From contig CM072336.1 of the NCBI GenBank assembly GCA_036874045.1, positions 21,031,501-21,095,500 of the forward strand: a stretch of DNA of 64,000 bases, in the 5' to 3' direction. The stretch is from Cymodocea nodosa (Eukaryota; Streptophyta; Magnoliopsida; Alismatales; Cymodoceaceae). Below the pieces are notes generated by a model. It saw nothing but the letters and a program-made list of their open reading frames with translations, searched no databases and was not told where the DNA came from. The translations under genes were made by a program, and so were the position numbers. Numbering within the stretch: the stretch's first letter is position 1; every line of letters starts with the position of its first letter. Shown piece after piece: positions 34,585-46,700 of the stretch.

Positions 34585-36918
34585 ATGCAGGCATAATCAG
34601 ACATTATACTATCAAGGGAACTCCACAACAAAATGGAGTTGCAGAACATCTTAATAGGATGTTGTTGGAGAAGCTAGATGCATGCTCTCACATGTTAGGC
34701 TTGAAAAATGTTTTTAGGCTAAAGCTGTTAACATAACCTCCTATTTGGTGAATAGATCGCCATCTAATGCTATTGGCGACAAAATTCCCAATGAGGTATG
34801 GATGGATAAAGATGCAAATTACTCCAAGTTGAAAGTATTTGGATGTCCTACTTATTACCATGTGAATCATGGTAGATTGGAGTTGCGTGCCAAGGAAGGC
34901 ATTTTTGTGAGATATGATATGGGAGTAAAGGGATACAGAATCTATGATAAAGAAACAAAGAAGGTCATTCATAGTAGGGATGTTACCTTTGATGAGGTTT
35001 CTTTGATGCATGTGAAAGAGAAGCCAACAATTTCTGATCTACCTAGTACTCTTGAGCAGGTGGAGCTTGATTTAAATCAACCTTTGATTTCTGATCAGTC
35101 TGTTCTAGGTAATATAGATCAACATTTGATTTTGGAAGATGACCATGGAGACAAATTTGTGGAAGACACACATCTAAGGTGTGTTGCTAGGGATCATCTT
35201 AGGAGGGATGTCCAACCTCCACAAAGGTATAGCTACAACAATATGGTTGCATTTTCCTTACAAGTAGTTAGTGAAGTGGAGGATGCTGATCCACTTAGTT
35301 TTGATGCTGCTATTAGCAGATTAGAAGCCATACATTGGATGGGAGCTATGTAAGAAGAACTTCAATCTTTGCATAAGAATAGGACTTGAGAATTGGTAAA
35401 ACGTCTCAAGGATAAGAATATTGTTGGTTGCAAATGGGTGTTCAAAAAATAATTAGGAACACAAGGCAACCATGAAATACAATACAAGCAAGATTGGTAG
35501 CAAAAGGTTTTTCACAGAAGGAGGGGTGTGGACTTCAATGAAGTCTTTGCACCAGTAGTGAGACACACCTCCATTAGAGTCCTTTTGGCGATTATTGTAG
35601 TAAATGACTTAGAACTTGAGCAACTAGATGTGAAAATAACTTTTTTGCATGGTGATTTAGAAGAAGATATTTGGATGGAACAGCCAATAGATTTTGCAGA
35701 AAGGGGTAAATCAAACCTTATTTGTAAATTGCAGAAATCTTTGTATAACCTAAAATAGTCTCCTAGGCAGTGGTATAAAAGACTTAATTCTTTTATTACA
35801 TATGTTGATTTTGTTCGTAGTAACTTTGATTTATGTGTCTATATTAAACAAATTAAAAATAATGAATTTGTTTATTTGCTCTTGTATATGGATGGCATCT
35901 TGATTGTAGCCAAAGATGTCAATGAAATACAGTTTTTGAAAGACACATTGAAGTCTGAATTTGCAATGAAAGATTTAGGTTCAACAAGTAAAATCCTTGG
36001 AATGGAGATTTATCGTGACAAGAATATTGGAAGGTTATTTCTCCATCAGCACAGTTATGTTCAAAAAATTTTAAGCAGGTTTGGCATAGCTTCAAGCAAA
36101 GCCATTTGGATACCTTATGATAAGAACCTACGATTATCAGTTGCTATGACACCTCAGACATAGTCAGAACAGTAGTACATGAAGAAAGTTTCATATTCAT
36201 AGGCAGTTGGCAGTCTTATGTATACCATGGTATGTATTCGTCTAGATCTTGCTTACCCTCTTAGTGTTGCAAGTAGGTTTATGTTAAATTTAGGGAAGAG
36301 TCATTGATAGGCTGTGAAGAGGATCTTTAGGTACTTGAAGGCCACATTTGATGTGGGATTGATTTATGGAGTGAAACATAATTGTAATGTGGCTGGATAT
36401 TCAGACTTAGATTTTGTAGGTGATGTTGATCAACGTAAGTCTTTGACAGGATATGTTTTTATAGTGGTAGATTCCATAGTTAGTTGGAAATCTACTCTAC
36501 AGCCTACAATTTCTTTATCCACTACAAAGGTTGAGTATTAGCAATGACAAAAGCTGTAAGAAAAGGTATTTGGCTGAAGGGGTTACTTGGAGACTTTGAT
36601 TTGCGATATGATAAGACAAAAATATTTTGTGACAGTCTTAGTACCATTAGCTTGACGAAGGACAATGTGTTTCATGACAAGACAAAGCACATTGATGTTC
36701 GTTATCACTTCCTTAGGACTAAAGACCGCATGAAGATATTGAAGATCAACACTCATGACAACCCAACTGATATGTTCACAAAAGGCATCCTTGAGAGTAA
36801 GTTCAAACATTGTTTGGACCTACTAAATGTTTTTGCATATAGTTGACCCTTCAAGTCTTTGTGATGGAGTATTTTTTGGTTTTAGGTGGAGTTTGTAAAT
36901 TCAAGACAAGGTGGAGAT

Positions 36919-37184
36919 TATTAATGTGTCTTAAATTAAATAGTTGTATACGTAAGGGTATTTTAGTCTTTTGACCACATGAGATGCTCATAGATGTATG
37001 AATCTTGTATCCCATTTGTTATCACCTAGTGAAGAACCAATCGGCCAAGCCTTCATCTGAGGATGTACCCAATTGGGGAACCACATAAATCTTATTGTTT
37101 TTGTGTGTGATTTGCCTCTTATTTCTCTTTCTCCTTCTCCACGTGTCCAAGCTCCTTCCTTTCCGCATTGATCTTGGCACAACA
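36919..37184 (+). repeat. Probable 3' LTR of the Tork-type element
   Basis: After RNase H and a purine-rich stretch (AAGACAAGGTGGAGAT, 36904-36918), the sequence opens with TATTAATGTGTCTTAAAT and closes ATCTTGGCACAACA at 37184. About 270 bp is a normal LTR size for Tnt1/Tork-like elements. No second copy is present for confirmation. Confidence 0.5.
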
Positions 37185-37439
37185 TATTTCAAGTTTACTG
37201 TCTAATACTACACATCACATTTATAGTAAAGAAGAATAAAACTATATTAGAATATTATTAAATCCATCACTACCACATCAAGCATATAATTATTGAAAGA
37301 TATATAGAGTGAGTCAACATGTTTTCTATGAATTTTGTAATTTATTATGAAGAGAAGGTCAAATAGGAAATACAAACATCATTAATGTTAAAGAAAAGTT
37401 TGTAATGTTTCTCGTGACTATTAATATCTACTTTAATGA

Positions 37440-38934
37440 AGTACTTATGTAATTTTAAACTTGAATGAAGTACTTATTACAACACCTTCAACATCAACTT
37501 CAAGTAGAATTATGAATGATTCAAATATGTACCCTTATTTTAAGGTAAATATATATTTTGATATGGAATTAATTTTTACATTAAATTTGTTTTGACAAAT
37601 TTGTTATGATTATGTTAATAGGATTGCATTAGTGTTATTGATGGGTCACATATTAAGGTAACTATTTATGGACGACAAACAATACAGTTTAGAAATAAAA
37701 AAAGAGAGTTAATATAGCTACATGCAATTTTGATATGGAATTTACTTATATTCTTTGCAATTAGAAAGGATCAATGTTTGATGCTCAAATCCATCAAGAT
37801 GTACTCACAATACGTAATGTTTTCAAAATTTCATTAGGTATGTAATTAAAATAAAATTGTTAAACTCAATTTTGTTGTTTACATGAATTTATGATTATAT
37901 ACAGATAAGTTTTACTTGGTTGATGTTGATTATCTAAATCGACTTGAATTTATTTGTCTACATTGAGGCATAAGATATCATCTATCTGAATATCAAAGCA
38001 ATCAATTTTCAACAAATGCAATGGAGAACTTCAATTATAGACATTTACAATTAAAATTAGTGATCAAGCAAATATTTGAAGTTATAAAATATCATTTTGT
38101 TATCTTACGAGGATACATGTCATATCCTTTTAAAATACAAGTTACAATTGTCATTACTTGCTACCTACTTCATAATTTTATACGTAAAGCTAACATAATA
38201 GATTTATTAGAATATCTAGAAGATGAGTTAACTGAATTTGATATTGAAAATAAAGATATTGAAGTTGCTGAAAAAGAATTTTCATAAATGGATGGTAAAT
38301 TAGAAATGATGCAAAAACAAAGGAAAGAAATAATAAATAAAATGCATAATGATGTTAAAATAGCTATGTGGGATGGATGTTAGTTTTAAATCATTTCATA
38401 TGTAATGGTTTCTATTATTGTTATACTAAAATAGATATTTAAACAAATGTATTTTAAGAATTAATATTTATACTAAGAACTTTATTCATATGGATGTTAG
38501 TTTTTAATTCATAGAAATGTAATGGTTTGTGATATGTTATGTTCAACTAGATATTTGAACTCTTTATTTTGAATATTAATGTTGAAAACTTTATTTCAAT
38601 AAGTATTGTTTATTACATTATTAATAAATAAATAAGTTCAATTAATAATAAAAATAAATGGAATAAATAACTTTTTTGAAAATAAAATTATTATAAAGTG
38701 AAGAAATGAAAGTAAATAACAAATAATTGTTGAAGTACTTTGATTAAAAATAAAAATAATCTAATTCTAAACATTCCATTAGCACAAATGATTTTAAAAA
38801 TTTTAATTTTTTTGACTTTTCGTTAGATTCACAAACATCTTAATTTTTCTTAAGATTTTAGACATTCCATTTCTGACCATTCTAAACTTTCTATTTCTTG
38901 CATTTTTGAACTTTCTAACGTACATAAATGAGCC
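37440..38934 (+). pseudogene. PIF/Harbinger transposase pseudogene and element remnant
   Basis: The coding series reads SSRIMNDSNMYPYFK, then after a 77-base GT-AG intron (37545-37621) DCISVIDGSHIKVTIYGRQT, matching the 'DCIGAIDGTHI' start of the Harbinger DDE domain. A second block CNFDMEFTYIL and KGSMFDAQIHQDVL carries the second aspartate. A second 67-base intron (37838-37904) follows, then DKFYLVDVDY, GIRYHLSEYQ, and a 3' exon ending YLLHNFIRKA (38021-38287 open). Breaks: a frameshift between RNKKRE and the CNFDMEF block, an in-frame stop before KGSMFDA and another before GIRYH. The usual catalytic glutamate of 'VIERTFG' reads lysine here ('VIKQIFE'). A likely right edge is AAATGAGCC at 38926-38934 followed by TTA, the family's 3-bp target; the left edge was not found. 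Confidence 0.8.
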
Positions 38935-38937
38935 TTA

Positions 38938-40005
38938 ATTGTCCCAACTTGTTCATGTTGCCATGAATCTTCATCATAAGTTGCATGTTTTGCAACAAAG
39001 ATGGCTCAAAAATATTGATATCAAGACAATAAATACTAGGCATGGCTTTCACACAGGCTCACGTAGATGTGACAAGCACCAGAATTCACAGAAACTCAAA
39101 CAGATGATTTAAGAAGAATTGAGGAAATGGCTTTACTACTACAACTAGTTATTCAATCCGAGATGATTGCAAGAATTATAGATTTAAGTCAGACATGGTG
39201 AAGTGTTGATTTCATCTCCTTTCGAAAAAAGGGTTACGTTACTTTCTTCTCAACATTACAACAGTGACCAACCTAATGAATCCCATATTCACTTTGCTTC
39301 TTACAGGAAGCAATAGATCATTAGCATAAGTAACATAGAATCATTGTATTAAAATAACACCACCTCCTCCTTTTCCCAGGCTTTTGTCTTCGTAAATCCA
39401 TACTTGTGAAGAAATGTTGTTTTGGTGAACTGAAAAACAAGACAACAAGATTGGAGAAGAATAGTAATGAACCAAATTTCCCCCTTCCAGTCGGAAATAA
39501 GATGGATGATCTTGAACTTGCATAGGATATATTAATAATGACCATCTCAGAAAGTTTTCATCAAGGTATACCTTGAAGATTTGAATCGTGTACTTCAATG
39601 GTAATTCAAATGGACAAATGAAATACTTGTTGCTACCATATGTTGCCTGCGGTCTTGTAAAAAATTATGTTTCTGCACAAGTTATAGTTCTTGCTATTCG
39701 ATAATTAATACACCATAATCTGCTAGCTGTTGGACCTTAACTAAAAGTTATGAGAGCACCCGCATGTGGTGAAGTTCATAACAACCTGGTAGCCTGGTGG
39801 GCATTGCACATGATCAAAATTATAAGAAGGTCATAGTACAATTAACTTAATTGTAGTCTTATACAGATGATCAAACCGTAATAGAAATATAAACCTCAAA
39901 TTTATTAGCAATATCTGATTTTGGTGTGCAGAACATAATCATCTAGAGTAAAGAAACACTTAATGCAACATAAACAGAGAAAAGTAAATACCACGTAATT
40001 CTTCA
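38938..40005. other. Region downstream of the membrane-protein gene
   Basis: There are no transposon hallmarks and no convincing ORF. Composition is more balanced than in the repeats. On the minus strand this lies 3' of the gene at 40006-40844 and may contain its 3' untranslated region. Open frames at 39321-39598 have no recognisable domain and overlap each other. Confidence 0.35.
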
Positions 40006-40844
40006 TCATCTCCCAAATTTCTTCATGAGAAAACTCCTGGTTCTCTTTCTGATCCTCGTGAATGCTATAACAACACAAACAAGTATCCACGGGGAAAACG
40101 TACCATCCTTGGTGACATTCATCCATTTCAACCAATCCGGTGTATACTTCACAGCCATCACAATTAACACCGTCACCATCGCCACTCCAACAATGATTTT
40201 CGTCACCGGCATCACCAATGAATCCTGAAAATGGCCAACGAAAAGAAAAACCCATAACGTTCAGCCAAAGAAATCGTCCATCAAGACACCACACGTTCAT
40301 CACCACCAATTAAAATCCAAGTGTTGGCCACAAAAATCCACCAGCATAAATCCTAACATCCAAATAAAAAAGCTAAACACAAATTTCATTTCCTCCAATC
40401 TTTAACTCCCAATTTGCACCCCCAACAAAAAGAACCAACCTTTGATCCCCGCTACACTCAAATTGACAATAAACAGAAAAATAAGACCAAAAATCGTCAA
40501 ATCTCAACTTATTCCCCTCTCACCTGGGGTTCCCCGTCGAGGAAGACGACGGCACCATCGGAGTATGTTAACACCGACCTCCCGTTCTTCGGATTGAACC
40601 GGATGGGCGCGCCGCGGCCGGACTCGGGATTGAAGGCGTACACCGACTTCAAGCTGTACTTGTCGAGAATGTCCCTGACCTCGATCTGGTCCCGATCCCA
40701 GCCGCCCAGATGCACCCTAAAGACATCGACCGGGCCCTTGCCCGAGCGGAAGAGCCTGATCTCGACCTCCAGCACCTTCCCCGTGGTAGCATCTGGGATT
40801 GGATTCTGTACGAGCTGTTCTCCCTCTATCTCTTCTCCCTCCAT
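40006..40844 (-). CDS. Small plant membrane protein of unknown function, two exons
   Basis: Exon 1 is 40524-40844 and exon 2 is 40006-40224, joined by an intron with donor CAG|GTGAGAG and acceptor TTTTCAG|GATTC. The join is in phase 0 and gives 179 residues. The start is the first ATG in the open frame (40844); upstream only GTG is available. Residues 1-20 are acidic. Residues 24-107 form a soluble domain with 'VEIRLFRSGKGPVDVFRVHL' (27-46), 'GWDRDQIEVRDILDKYSLKS' (48-67) and 'GAPIRFNPKNGRSVLTYSDG' (78-97). Exon 2 encodes a hydrophobic segment (about 117-132), an aromatic linker with 'TPDWLKWM', a second shorter hydrophobic segment (about 152-162) and a basic tail 'RIRKRTRSFLMKKFGR'. I believe similar unnamed proteins occur across plants but cannot name the family. 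No break is seen. Exon 1 is strikingly GC-rich and the neighbourhood AT-rich. Confidence 0.85.
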
Positions 40845-40913
40845 CGTTCCCTGCCACTCCCAACTGGATGAGGCGAACACAACCTTCCGCAGGAATCTGC
40901 CGAGAGATGTCAG

Positions 40914-40919
40914 TGGGCC
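40914..40919 (-). promoter_or_regulatory. Possible site II (TGGGCC) promoter element
   Basis: TGGGCC lies about 70 bases upstream of the start codon on the minus strand. Such site II motifs bind TCP factors and are common in plant housekeeping-gene promoters. It is a single short match, so the assignment is weak. Confidence 0.35.
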
Positions 40920-40949
40920 GGACCAGGCTCGGCCCGTGCGAACTTTACA

Positions 40950-41022
40950 TTCGGAAATTTTCGAACGTTACGTTTGGAAAATTCGAACGTTTCGTTCGGA
41001 AACAACGTTTGGATTTTCCGAA
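40950..41022. repeat. CG-rich quasi-repeat upstream of the gene
   Basis: The phrases TTCGGAAATTTTCGAACGTT, TTGGAAAATTCGAACGTT, TTCGTTCGGAAACAACGTT and TTGGATTTTCCGAAC follow each other. They are about 18-25 bases each and share TTCGGAAA and CGAACGTT in both orientations. This is the arrangement of subterminal repeats of some DNA transposons or of a degenerate tandem repeat; the sequence turns sharply AT-rich afterwards. Confidence 0.55.
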
Positions 41023-41029
41023 CATTTTT

Positions 41030-42276
41030 TTTTATTTAAAATGTTTTAATAAATATATTAAATTAAATTAATTATTATTTAACCATAATATTTAAATAAA
41101 TTATTTTATTTATAAATACCTCAACACATTAATATCAATTTACCGTTCATCAATGCATTTAAACACAAGTTATAAACTTAAAATAAATTATTTTATTTAT
41201 GAATTAAAATTACATTATATTTATTATGACAAAAATAATACATCAAATATTTTTATATTTTATTTACATAATTACATTTAAATATTTAAGTTTTCAAATT
41301 TATCTATAAAGTCATCTTACTATTATTATCTACAATTACGAGTAAACTATTAATCTTTAACATATATTAAAATTTCTAAAATATCATCTTTTAACATTAC
41401 TCTTCTATCATCTGATATATTATTAAAAATATTAAATATCTATTCACATGTTAAAAGAAAAAGTTAAAATTGTTAGTAAATATTTAGTTATTAAAAATAA
41501 AATATGAAATGTATATTCTTACTTTTTTACCAATTAATTACATTAAAATCTAGAAAATTAGGATTTTCTCTTATTAAATATTTATGATTAGTATTATTAT
41601 AATTAATTAATTCTTATTTATTTGTTGAGCTAAAATCATTACAATCATTAATAAATATATTAAAGTATTTTCCTTAACTTCAAATAAATACTAGTGGTCT
41701 AATTAAGATACATCTAAATGAAAGTCATGCTCTAAACTCAACATAATCTCTCTTAACTTTAATTCTTCTATATTTTTATCCAATTCAGATATTGTCCTTT
41801 CTAATTTTTGAAATATATTTTGATAGTCTAATCGCTTATCTTATGAATACATCCCAAGATTTGGATTATATTTATTTCCATAATTCTACAATATGTTTTG
41901 ATTTTCAATTTTAAGATATCTATAATCATAATTGCCTAAAGCATGCTAAGGAAAAACATCTAACAATACATTAATGTGTAAATCTAAATATTTACCCCTA
42001 AAATTTTCAATAGAATCAAGCTCTCTATAACTATTACTAAAGTTAAAACCAAACTCTTGGATATGAATCATCTAAATTCATTGATTCAATATGAAATTTA
42101 ACAAAAAGGTAGAAATACAATAGAATACAGAGGAATTACAGGAAAATAAAGTTCAACCACTATTCTATCAATAGAATAATAAAGCTCACTATAGAGCAAA
42201 TTTAATTTTAAAGTAAAGAAAATTTCTAGTAAAGACTATGGAAATTGATCTTAAATTCCTATGTAATTAACACCAC
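41030..42276 (-). mobile_element. Degraded internal region, probably of a gypsy element
   Basis: Read on the minus strand this follows a degenerate Athila/Tat-like primer-binding site (42277-42294), so it should be the beginning of an internal region. About 41690-42060 translates with few interruptions into an asparagine- and leucine-rich sequence with 'RGKYLDLHINVLLDV' and a heptad-like stretch 'ELDKNIEELKLREIML'. I do not recognise the protein. The remainder (41030-41690) is very AT-rich with nothing recognisable. Confidence 0.4.
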
Positions 42277-43297
42277 TCCCTAGAAACGATGTCAAAAAAT
42301 TGTTCATGTAGTTAAAGACTTGTTAATTTAATTATATTTAGACTTAAATCGATTTAATTGCAAGTGCACAATATCAATAATAGTATATTATACAAGTACA
42401 TGTTGTATCCACAAAGAGTGAGAAATACTATCTAAATGTAGAATTTAACTTAAACTCCTATCTTAAAATTAACGTCTACTACAATTTGCTTGATTAACTA
42501 TGAACGTAGTAATCTAATCTAAAGGGTAACCACTAATTAATCCTACTATCGACCTAATCCTATTAACATTAATATATAAATTTTATAAAAACACACCATC
42601 ACATTACATATATGAATAAACACTATGTTCAATACAAATATGCAAACTTTCATATTTTACTTACCATAGATGAATTTGAAGTTAAATGCACACTGAAACA
42701 TTTCATAGAAACATAACTAAATAGATTTTGTTCATCAAATCCAATTACATGTGGAATAACCAAACATAAATAGGAACAAAATAAAAGAGACAGAAAAGTA
42801 AAAGGACTTGAACACCTAAACTCCCATAATTACACCTTTTCTTTCAAAATCTACTTAGATCAAGGAATGAATTCACCTCTTCCCTTCAACTCCTCACTTC
42901 ATCATGGCGAAGAACTTGATTTCAACAACACTTTGTCAGGGTGGTAGCTTAATCCAAAAGAATTTAGACTTGTATGCTCCTTCCTTCAAATTCTCACTCA
43001 AGCTAAGAGTACAATTACAAAAGAGTAAGGAGAAGGTCAGGGAAGAAAGGGACATCACTTCTTTCTATGATGAAATGTATGGGTGGAAAGGTAAGAAGAT
43101 GAAAGTATAGTGAAATAGAAGAAGAGTACAAAGATGGTTAGAAGAAATGATCGAGCCTGCGAGAGTGAGAGAGAGTGGTCAAGCATGATTTATAAAAATA
43201 AAAGGGTGGAATGGTTGCCATCAGAAGTTAATTAACTTCCCACTCTCTTGTAATTGATTCTTGTATTGTCATGACACACCATTCCTTGCTAATATGG
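42277..43297 (-). mobile_element. Minus-strand gypsy LTR with primer-binding site
   Basis: The complement of 42277-42294 is TGACATCGTTTCTAGGGA, close to the Athila/Tat primer-binding consensus. Just beyond, the complement of 42355-42415 has GTACTTGTATAATATACTAT and TGTGCACTTGCAATTAAATC, the end signature of Athila/Tat LTRs. The far end is unclear; 43297 is where a SIRE-like piece begins. An open plus-strand frame at 42904-43110 lies inside the LTR and is not considered a gene. Confidence 0.55.
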
Positions 43298-43723
43298 CAT
43301 CTTCTTAATTTTGCTTAAGATTAAGATATTGAGTACACAAAGTTAGTACTTTGTGTAAGGTTATTGTTCAACTTATAAAAATAACATCTGTAAGGTTGTT
43401 AAATCTGTGAAAAACATCTATAAGGTTGTTGCCTAACCTACAAAAGTAACTTATTTAAGGTTTGTGCTTAACCTTAAAAACACTTAGTGGAATTCTCAAG
43501 GTTGTGGTCTTAAAAAGTGAACTACCTAATTTGAAAAACCATTATAAAATCTCATGTGTTCTTTTATTCTTACATTTTATTTACCACCATAAAATCAACT
43601 AAATCAAGATTCATTAGTATCAAAAACATCCAAAATTTTTAAAAGCAACTTAAATTTAATTAGGATACCATTCACCTCCTCTTTAGTGTGCCATTCAATT
43701 TCATCAACATCTTCTTAATTTTG
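43298..43723 (+). mobile_element. SIRE-like LTR tail between 16-bp direct repeats
   Basis: The segment ends ATACCATTCACCTCCTCTTT followed by GTGCCATTCAATTTCATCAACA, a decayed SIRE LTR terminus. Upstream phrases (AACACTTAGTGGAATTCTCA, TTGTGGTC, GTGAACTACC) match the typical LTR interior. The 16-mer CATCTTCTTAATTTTG occurs at 43298-43313 and again at 43708-43723. Confidence 0.55.
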
Positions 43724-46700
43724 AAGATGTTACTTTTGGATCAGCACCTACAAAAATACACTTCGAAACATGTTAGTAGATTTCAAATAGTTTACCATAA
43801 TGTGAGTTAAGTTCTCAAAAGTATATTAATCTATATGTTCTGCTGAAACATACCATTGATATTGGTAGCTTTCACTATATAATGGTTTTGGTGGTTTTTA
43901 ATTGAAAGCTGCTAAAACATAATTACTTGGTTGATAGGTTTCACTAAAACATACCATTGATATTAGTAGGTTTTATTGAAACATACCTACTTACTCATTT
44001 ATAAAGTGAATTATAACACACGTAAAACTAACTTAACAAGTTATTAATGGTTCAACAAGTTGTTTTAACATTGAAGGCTGTGACTCAACGCATTGTTTTA
44101 ATGTTGAAGCCTACTTAAATCACCTATGACTGATTTTCCTTTAATCAACCTGTGACATATTAATGTACCCTTTCATGAAATATATTATAAATAAATAAAC
44201 AAACATATATAAACAACAATACATATTCCTAAACAATGGAACAAATGAACAATACCTAGTCGATGTATCAGCATTGTAATTAAACATTAAAACACATTTC
44301 CCACAATTATACAAACATTCCTTCTAATAATTGTCCAGTGATTGTATACTTCATATCTGATGTGTTGCTATTAAGGTATATTAATAAAAATAAGCATAAA
44401 TAGTATACATTCTTTAGAAAATATTCTTGTTCTCTAGTATTAATTCCACAAACACATAAAACATACATTTCCATGCAATTTCCATGCTTTAAGTGTATTT
44501 TCCTATGTTGTCCAGTTAATCAAATAAACATGTAATTTTACAAATTATCGTCATTTATATATGAAAATATGCATAATAAAGTGTACCATTTAATGTTAAA
44601 CATATAACTTGCACAGTTAGATACTTATCTCAGTAGCTGTGATGATATGAAAATGGTTTCTTGTTGTTGATATGTGGATATGTTGTCATGTAGATAAGGT
44701 GTTTGTGAATACGTGTTTATATAACAATAAAATCGTGTGTAGAAATTAGGGATAAATCATTTTAATCAGATCGTGCAGTTTCTGTAAGATTTTTGATCGA
44801 TTCTGGGTTCGATTTCATGTGGTTTCGAGCCCACTTTCGAGTTGTGCCATTTCAAAATTTTTGGAGGAGATTTGAAGGGATTTTATAAATTTATTGTTGG
44901 AAGGTGCATCTGGCTTTGAACGCAGTTTTTGGCTTAGTTAAATCGTACAACTTCCATCTGTGTTTTCTCGCGGCCAGGAACAAATTTTTATAATCTATAA
45001 ATTGAGTTTTCCAGATGAGAAAGTCTTCTTTCGTTGCGTAGTGATTTCATGACTTTTCACGATGATTTGATGATGTTATGAATTTTTTAGTAAGCACGTG
45101 CATTCTATGTTGTGATTTACGCGTTTTGCACACTCACAGTAGATTTGAGCCTATGGACGGACTATTTGGAGTGATTTAGTTCTCAAAATCACATTTTTCA
45201 GATCAATTGAAATCCTTTCCAATGCATATTTTTACTTAATTTTTCGATACCTACATTGGGAGGAGTAGGTGTTGTAAGTTGGGTTTTATTTCAGTGATTC
45301 CAAGGATTGGAATAGTAGTCACCAATGAAATTGTCTTGAATCGACTTTTGTATAAACATGTTGGTTTGTGGATTTGTACATGTTTTGTGAGTTTTATATT
45401 CTATTTGAAGATATATAATTGTAATTTCAGTAGGCTTAGGTTGTGAATAAAATTTTAGAATCATATTAAGGTATTAATCAAGTAATCAACTCAATAAAAA
45501 TAATTAAGATAATCTTCTTGTAGATTAACTTATACTTGTATTGCTTAAACATTATATGCTTGCAGTAAATTATAAATGTAAAACTTATTTTTTTCAAACA
45601 TGATTTTTCCCTACAACTAATATTATATAAGAAACAAAAATACAACAAAACACATATTTGAAAATAACATATATATATTACAAATCTATGGAAATGATGC
45701 ATATACCATGCTTTATAAAATGATGCATAATTAATATCGGTACTAGTTTTGTGCAATGCCTACATTGTTAGTAGTGACAAATCAAGTAACAAATCAATGA
45801 GAACAAATGCAACCAAGGAGAACATATACATATGTAGAGTTAGTTTGAAAAAACATTAAAGTTAGTGGCCACATGCCTAGCATAAAGCAGTGTCTAAAAT
45901 CAAGAAGTCTAATATGAACCTTAGTAAATAGCCATTTTCTAACTGAAGAAAAATGTGACAAACAAGAAATAACTAATTGCTAAATATTCAAATAGGACAC
46001 CTAGGACATAAAAATGGCCCTTCTACATTAGCTGAAGAGCACTTCGCCTATTCAAAAATGGGCCCCATACATTATAGTAAATTTTTTCCTTGAGATGATA
46101 AAAGCTGGAACACCGATCTTTGATAGATGTCTTCAAAATTTACAAAAGAATCTCACCCTTCAGTAAAAAAAGGCTAACCAGACATTATCTAAGATTTGGA
46201 ATATGAATAAAAAATTTGAAGTCATTTCGTTTCTTCTATCATTTGGTACCTAAAAAATCCTTCTATATTTATGCAGAGAGCTTCTCAAAGGCTCTTGACT
46301 AATACAGGCAAACTAGTGTGTATTTTACAACATTGAACTTGTTGCATAACATATAATTACAAATGAAATTATAAAAAAACTTTGCCATCATTAAGAAAAA
46401 AATTGGAATTCCAAGAATAAATTAAATTATAAACATGTGTATGTCTTGCATGGTCTTACTGAAATAAAAAACATTGCCATCATTAATAAGAATTTTATAT
46501 TTTAGCATAAATTATCTATTCATTTTTACTGAACATATATAATTTATTTGAAGTAAATAGATTATAGCACTCTTATTTGAGTGTGTTTTAAAAATATTTT
46601 AGATCTCTTGTTTTTAGGTGCATGCAGCATCCTTGTCTATAATATTTTTTTTACAATAAAAGCTACCATTCTAAAAGCTATTTATTTTGCATTTATCTCG

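Larger units (their letters stand above)
27928..37184 (+). mobile_element. Tork/Tnt1-type Ty1/copia element, split by nested element A (fossil)
   Basis: The left part is 27928-29355 and the right part 34585-37184. Parts: Gag UBN2 region (27928-28200, 'KSLTNKLLLKQRLFTLKMKE'), CCHC zinc knuckle 'CNYCKEKGHWKANCP' (about 28378-28422), protease region (about 28530-28640), GAG-pre-integrase (about 28930-29060), integrase start (29090-29355) and continuation (34585-35000), reverse transcriptase (about 35340-36000), RNase H (about 36310-36840) and a short 3' LTR. This is the layout of Tnt1-like elements. No 5' LTR is recognised; a SIRE LTR mosaic adjoins gag instead. The element is broken, with roughly ten interruptions besides the nested insertion. 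Confidence 0.8.

Noticed and set aside
40414-41049. Long plus-strand open frame of 211 codons over the GC-rich region
   Set aside because: It is antisense to exon 1 of the membrane-protein gene. The minus strand has proper splice sites, a continuous product across two exons and coherent domain structure; the plus-strand frame has neither.
42904-43110. Plus-strand open frame of 68 codons
   Set aside because: It is inside a minus-strand gypsy LTR and shows no domain; LTRs often contain chance frames of this size.
44700-45250. Possible host exon cluster because of more balanced composition
   Set aside because: Stops occur in all frames at short intervals and no splice-bounded open segment could be supported.
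45478-45756. Minus-strand open frame of 92 codons
   Set aside because: It is very AT-rich, with isoleucine, tyrosine and phenylalanine dominating as expected by chance, and no motif.
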